Shown here piece after piece: positions 61,820 to 64,000 of a stretch of 64,000 bases of DNA; position 1 is the first letter of the stretch; the number at the start of each line of letters is the position of its first letter. The notes below the pieces were generated by a model. The model made no database searches and was not told the origin of the DNA. It saw nothing but the letters and a program-made list of their open reading frames with translations. The translations under genes were made by a program, and so were the position numbers. Origin of the DNA: Planomicrobium sp. Y74 (GTDB lineage: Bacteria > Bacillota > Bacilli > Bacillales_A > Planococcaceae); the NCBI RefSeq assembly GCF_003668635.1, contig NZ_RCWH01000001.1, positions 496,001 through 560,000 of the forward strand, read 5' to 3'.

Positions 61820-63034
61820 TTAATTGTTTGGGGTATAATCTACGCCCGAAGAATACGTATTGCCTGCATTCCAGAGAAGAAATTCTTCTATGCCATTATC
61901 GTTCAGTGCCTTGATCTGGGCTTCAACTTCAGCTTTTCCGTAGTTCAGGTAATTTCCAGATCCAAGATAAGACGCCGTGAAATCCTGCAGCCATGGACGT
62001 GAAACCGGTGGGTTCTCAAGCTCGCCCAACTTTGCATTTTCCACTTTTGCATATTCAGCCACTAATTTATATGGTTCCAGATCCGGCTTCGCAATTCCGA
62101 AATACGAAGTCCAGTGACTTGGATAAATCATAGAAGAGATAACATCAACGTTTTCCGAGATTTTAGAGAAGTTCTGGCCAATTCCTGGTGCTTCAGGCAA
62201 AGTCGCAGAATAACCGAAGATATCGACGGAAACTTCTACATCATAAGGTTTTAATTGTTCATGGGCATACGCTACAAAATCTGTGACTGCAGCAACACGG
62301 CTTTGTACTCCATCATACTCATCGCCCCCGTATTCACCTTTAGAATACTGCAATGTATCTGCACGGTTCTCAAAGCCTTCAGGGAAACGGACATAGTCGA
62401 ATTGGATTTCCTTGAAGCCCAGTTTTGCAGCTTCAATGGCGATGTCCACATTATAATCCCATACTTCTTTCATATAAGGATTGACGAAAGCTTCCCCTCT
62501 GCGGTTCTTCCATACCTGACCGCCCTCCTGGAAGGACCACTCTGGCTTGTTTTCTGCCAGCGCTGAATCTTTAAATACGACCACACGCGCTATCGGATAG
62601 ATTTCCTCTTGTTCTAAACGCTCAAGCATTGCTCGAGGATCTTTGATATAAGGTTGGCCAATTTCATATTCAGCTATCTGGGAACCTTCTTCAGGTACAT
62701 AAGTCAGATAACCGAAATCTTCTTTAACATCAATGACCATTGCATTCAAATCAGTTGAACCGACTAAATCAATCAGGCTGTCAAAACGCGCCCCCCCAGC
62801 AGAATGTCCTGTAACGAATATCCCACGGACTGCGTCTGGGTATTCAAATGTAAGACCCGAGTTGTATTTGAATAACTGGGAGCTGGACAGAACTTCCGAA
62901 TTTATTTCAATTGCATTGTATGTACGTGTAGTGAAATCCTGTGCTTTCTCATCTGCTGCCATAGCCGGTGCCGTAGCTAGTCCACTGAATAATAAAGCGG
63001 TTGCTGCTGCTAATTTTATTTTTTTCATATTCAC
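61820..63034 (-). CDS. Secreted putative glycoside hydrolase (DUF4015 type)
   Basis: A 404-aa exported protein. Signal peptide with cleavage near APAMA-A (about residue 26). The mature part is a TIM barrel of the putative glycosyl hydrolase (GH13-related, DUF4015) family: VRGIFVTGHSAGG, LNAMVIDVKEDFGYLTY, ARVVVFKDSALAE, GFKEIQFDYVRFPE (beta4 Asp/Arg), VSVDIFGYSA and DVISSMIYPSHW. Members act on wall or exopolysaccharides; substrate unproven. GTG 63034 follows GAGAGG by eight bases; ATG 63028 is the alternative. Single gene. Confidence 0.85.
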   Translation of the reverse strand: MNMKKIKLAAATALLFSGLATAPAMAADEKAQDFTTRTYNAIEINSEVLSSSQLFKYNSGLTFEYPDAVRGIFVTGHSAGGARFDSLIDLVGSTDLNAMVIDVKEDFGYLTYVPEEGSQIAEYEIGQPYIKDPRAMLERLEQEEIYPIARVVVFKDSALAENKPEWSFQEGGQVWKNRRGEAFVNPYMKEVWDYNVDIAIEAAKLGFKEIQFDYVRFPEGFENRADTLQYSKGEYGGDEYDGVQSRVAAVTDFVAYAHEQLKPYDVEVSVDIFGYSATLPEAPGIGQNFSKISENVDVISSMIYPSHWTSYFGIAKPDLEPYKLVAEYAKVENAKLGELENPPVSRPWLQDFTASYLGSGNYLNYGKAEVEAQIKALNDNGIEEFLLWNAGNTYSSGVDYTPNN

Positions 63035-63102
63035 CTTAACATCCTCTCAGTTGTCTTTCTCATTCCATTTTATCATCATTTTGACAAATTGAAACAAAAA
63101 AA

Positions 63103-63129
63103 TAGCAATACCACGATGTGGCATTGCTA
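63103..63129 (-). terminator. Terminator after the oppF-like gene
   Basis: TAGCAAT-A-CCAC with GTGG-C-ATTGCTA and a GAT loop, T-run on the minus strand, 7 bases past the stop. Confidence 0.85.
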
Positions 63130-63135
63130 AAATTT

Positions 63136-64000
63136 TTACACTTTTAAAGAACCAGCTTTCAAAGCTTCAAATTCACGTTCAGAACAATCCACAAAATGCC
63201 CAGGAGTGATTTCTCTCATACGGACATCCTCGCCTTCCGTGTAGTTATGGGAAGCCGGGTCATAGGATTTACGCACGCGATTGCGCTCGTAGTTAGGATC
63301 TGGAAGCGGTATCGCTGAAAGCAATGATTGCGTGTAAGGGTGCATTGGATTGTTATAAAGATCTTCAGCTGGTGCAAGTTCCACCATTTTACCGAAGTAC
63401 ATAACAGCGATGCGGTCAGATATATATTTGACCATTGAAAGGTCATGGGCGATAAACAAGTATGTGAGCCCTTTTTCTTTCTGCAAATCCTTCAACAGAT
63501 TGACGACTTGCGCCTGGATTGAAACGTCCAATGCGGAAATCGGCTCATCGGCAATGATGAAATCAGGATCTACCGCAAGTGCACGGGCAATTCCCAAACG
63601 CTGTCTTTGTCCACCAGAGAATTCGTGTGGATAACGGTTTGCATGTTCTTTATTCAATCCAACAGTTTCCAGCAGATCGAAAACCATTTGCTCACGTTCT
63701 TTCGAGCTTTTGGCCAATCCGTGGATATCAATGCCTTCTGCAATAATATCCATGACTTTCATCCGTTGGTTCAATGAAGCATAAGGATCCTGGAAAATCA
63801 TTTGCATTTTGCGGTTGAATTTCTTCAGATCTTTTTTGGACTTCTTGCCGTGAACACTTTCACCTTCATACAATACTTCTCCATCAGTCGCATCATATAA
63901 ACGGATAATAGAACGTCCGGTAGTGGATTTCCCACAGCCTGACTCTCCAACAAGACCCAAAGTTTCTCCTTTATAAATATCAAAAGAGATGCCATCGACT
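63136..64000 (-). CDS. Oligopeptide/dipeptide ABC transporter ATP-binding protein (OppF type, 5' end outside window)
   Basis: The frame is open from the right edge (about 288 codons), so the N-terminus lies outside; the residues just inside the edge read [13 protein letters not shown]. Walker [13 protein letters not shown]-loop [11 protein letters not shown], signature [14 protein letters not shown], Walker [17 protein letters not shown] and switch IAHDLSM are present. The C-terminal oligopeptide-transporter extension ([18 protein letters not shown]) marks the OppF/AppF group. A terminator follows, so it is the last gene of a peptide-uptake operon. Confidence 0.92.
   Translation of the reverse strand, partial: VDGISFDIYKGETLGLVGESGCGKSTTGRSIIRLYDATDGEVLYEGESVHGKKSKKDLKKFNRKMQMIFQDPYASLNQRMKVMDIIAEGIDIHGLAKSSKEREQMVFDLLETVGLNKEHANRYPHEFSGGQRQRLGIARALAVDPDFIIADEPISALDVSIQAQVVNLLKDLQKEKGLTYLFIAHDLSMVKYISDRIAVMYFGKMVELAPAEDLYNNPMHPYTQSLLSAIPLPDPNYERNRVRKSYDPASHNYTEGEDVRMREITPGHFVDCSEREFEALKAGSLKV

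Overview
The window looks like chromosomal DNA of a low-to-moderate GC Gram-positive of the Planococcaceae (Planococcus/Planomicrobium type). This is inferred from strong AGGAGG ribosome sites, TTG/GTG starts, and gene blocks that match Bacillus neighbourhoods recalled from memory: ykuF-ykyB-ykwC, ykuL-ccpC-dapH-dapL, sigI-rsgI, ktrD-mhqR, yjcFGH, and the mecA/spx/yjbH/yjbI/yjbK/yjbM/nadK/yjbO/prpE group. A stand-alone murE beside prfC is an arrangement I associate with staphylococci. I see no prophage, integrase, insertion sequence or CRISPR array.

Layout. 1-8.65 kb is one tightly overlapping minus-strand operon: a 788-aa envelope protein, an ABC-2 exporter, an extracytoplasmic coiled-coil protein, a MoxR AAA+ ATPase, a DUF58 protein and a BatA/VWA protein that runs off the left edge. 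8.75-14.4 kb holds lysine/DAP genes (dapL, dapH), the citrate-responsive regulator ccpC overlapping an MFS exporter, the c-di-AMP sensor cbpB and fadH. 14.5-15.9 kb has ykyB and ykwC. 16.45-19.97 kb is a second MoxR-DUF58-DUF4129 operon. 20-26.8 kb carries a CPBP-like protein, a lipoprotein, mhqR, ktrD, sigI-rsgI behind a candidate sigma-I promoter, and a TerC-family gene behind a yybP-ykoY Mn2+ riboswitch. 27-35.7 kb has an acyl-CoA-reductase-like SDR, an RND efflux pump, prfC, murE and an M42 peptidase.

35.8-42.5 kb holds a PAS histidine kinase, the wreckage of a response regulator/PepSY locus (deletion plus frameshift), aldehyde dehydrogenase, a MocA oxidoreductase, a 47-codon gene behind a sigma-B-like site, a nuclease lipoprotein, a 2H phosphoesterase and tRNA-Val(GAC). 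42.6-46.3 kb is a TAXI-type TRAP transporter operon with DUF1850. 46.4-49.9 kb has pgpA-like, yjcH-yjcG-yjcF and fabI. 49.9-63 kb is the stress and proteolysis cluster: mgtE, prpE, rluD-like, nadK, the small alarmone synthetase, CYTH, globin, yjbH, pepF, coiA, mecA and spx, then a secreted glycosidase-like protein. An OppF-type ATPase runs off the right edge.

How the genes fit together. Spx, its ClpXP adaptor YjbH and the ClpC adaptor MecA lie within about 5.5 kb, beside the small (p)ppGpp synthetase and NAD kinase. CbpB, the other second-messenger protein, is elsewhere in the window. The least explained content is (i) the eight-kilobase MoxR/VWA/ABC operon and (ii) a mosaic family of 120-bp intergenic elements with fixed ends, exchanged inner hairpins and compensated stem changes, present near 16.0, 20.8 and 48.9 kb with related pieces near 28.2 and 54.6 kb.
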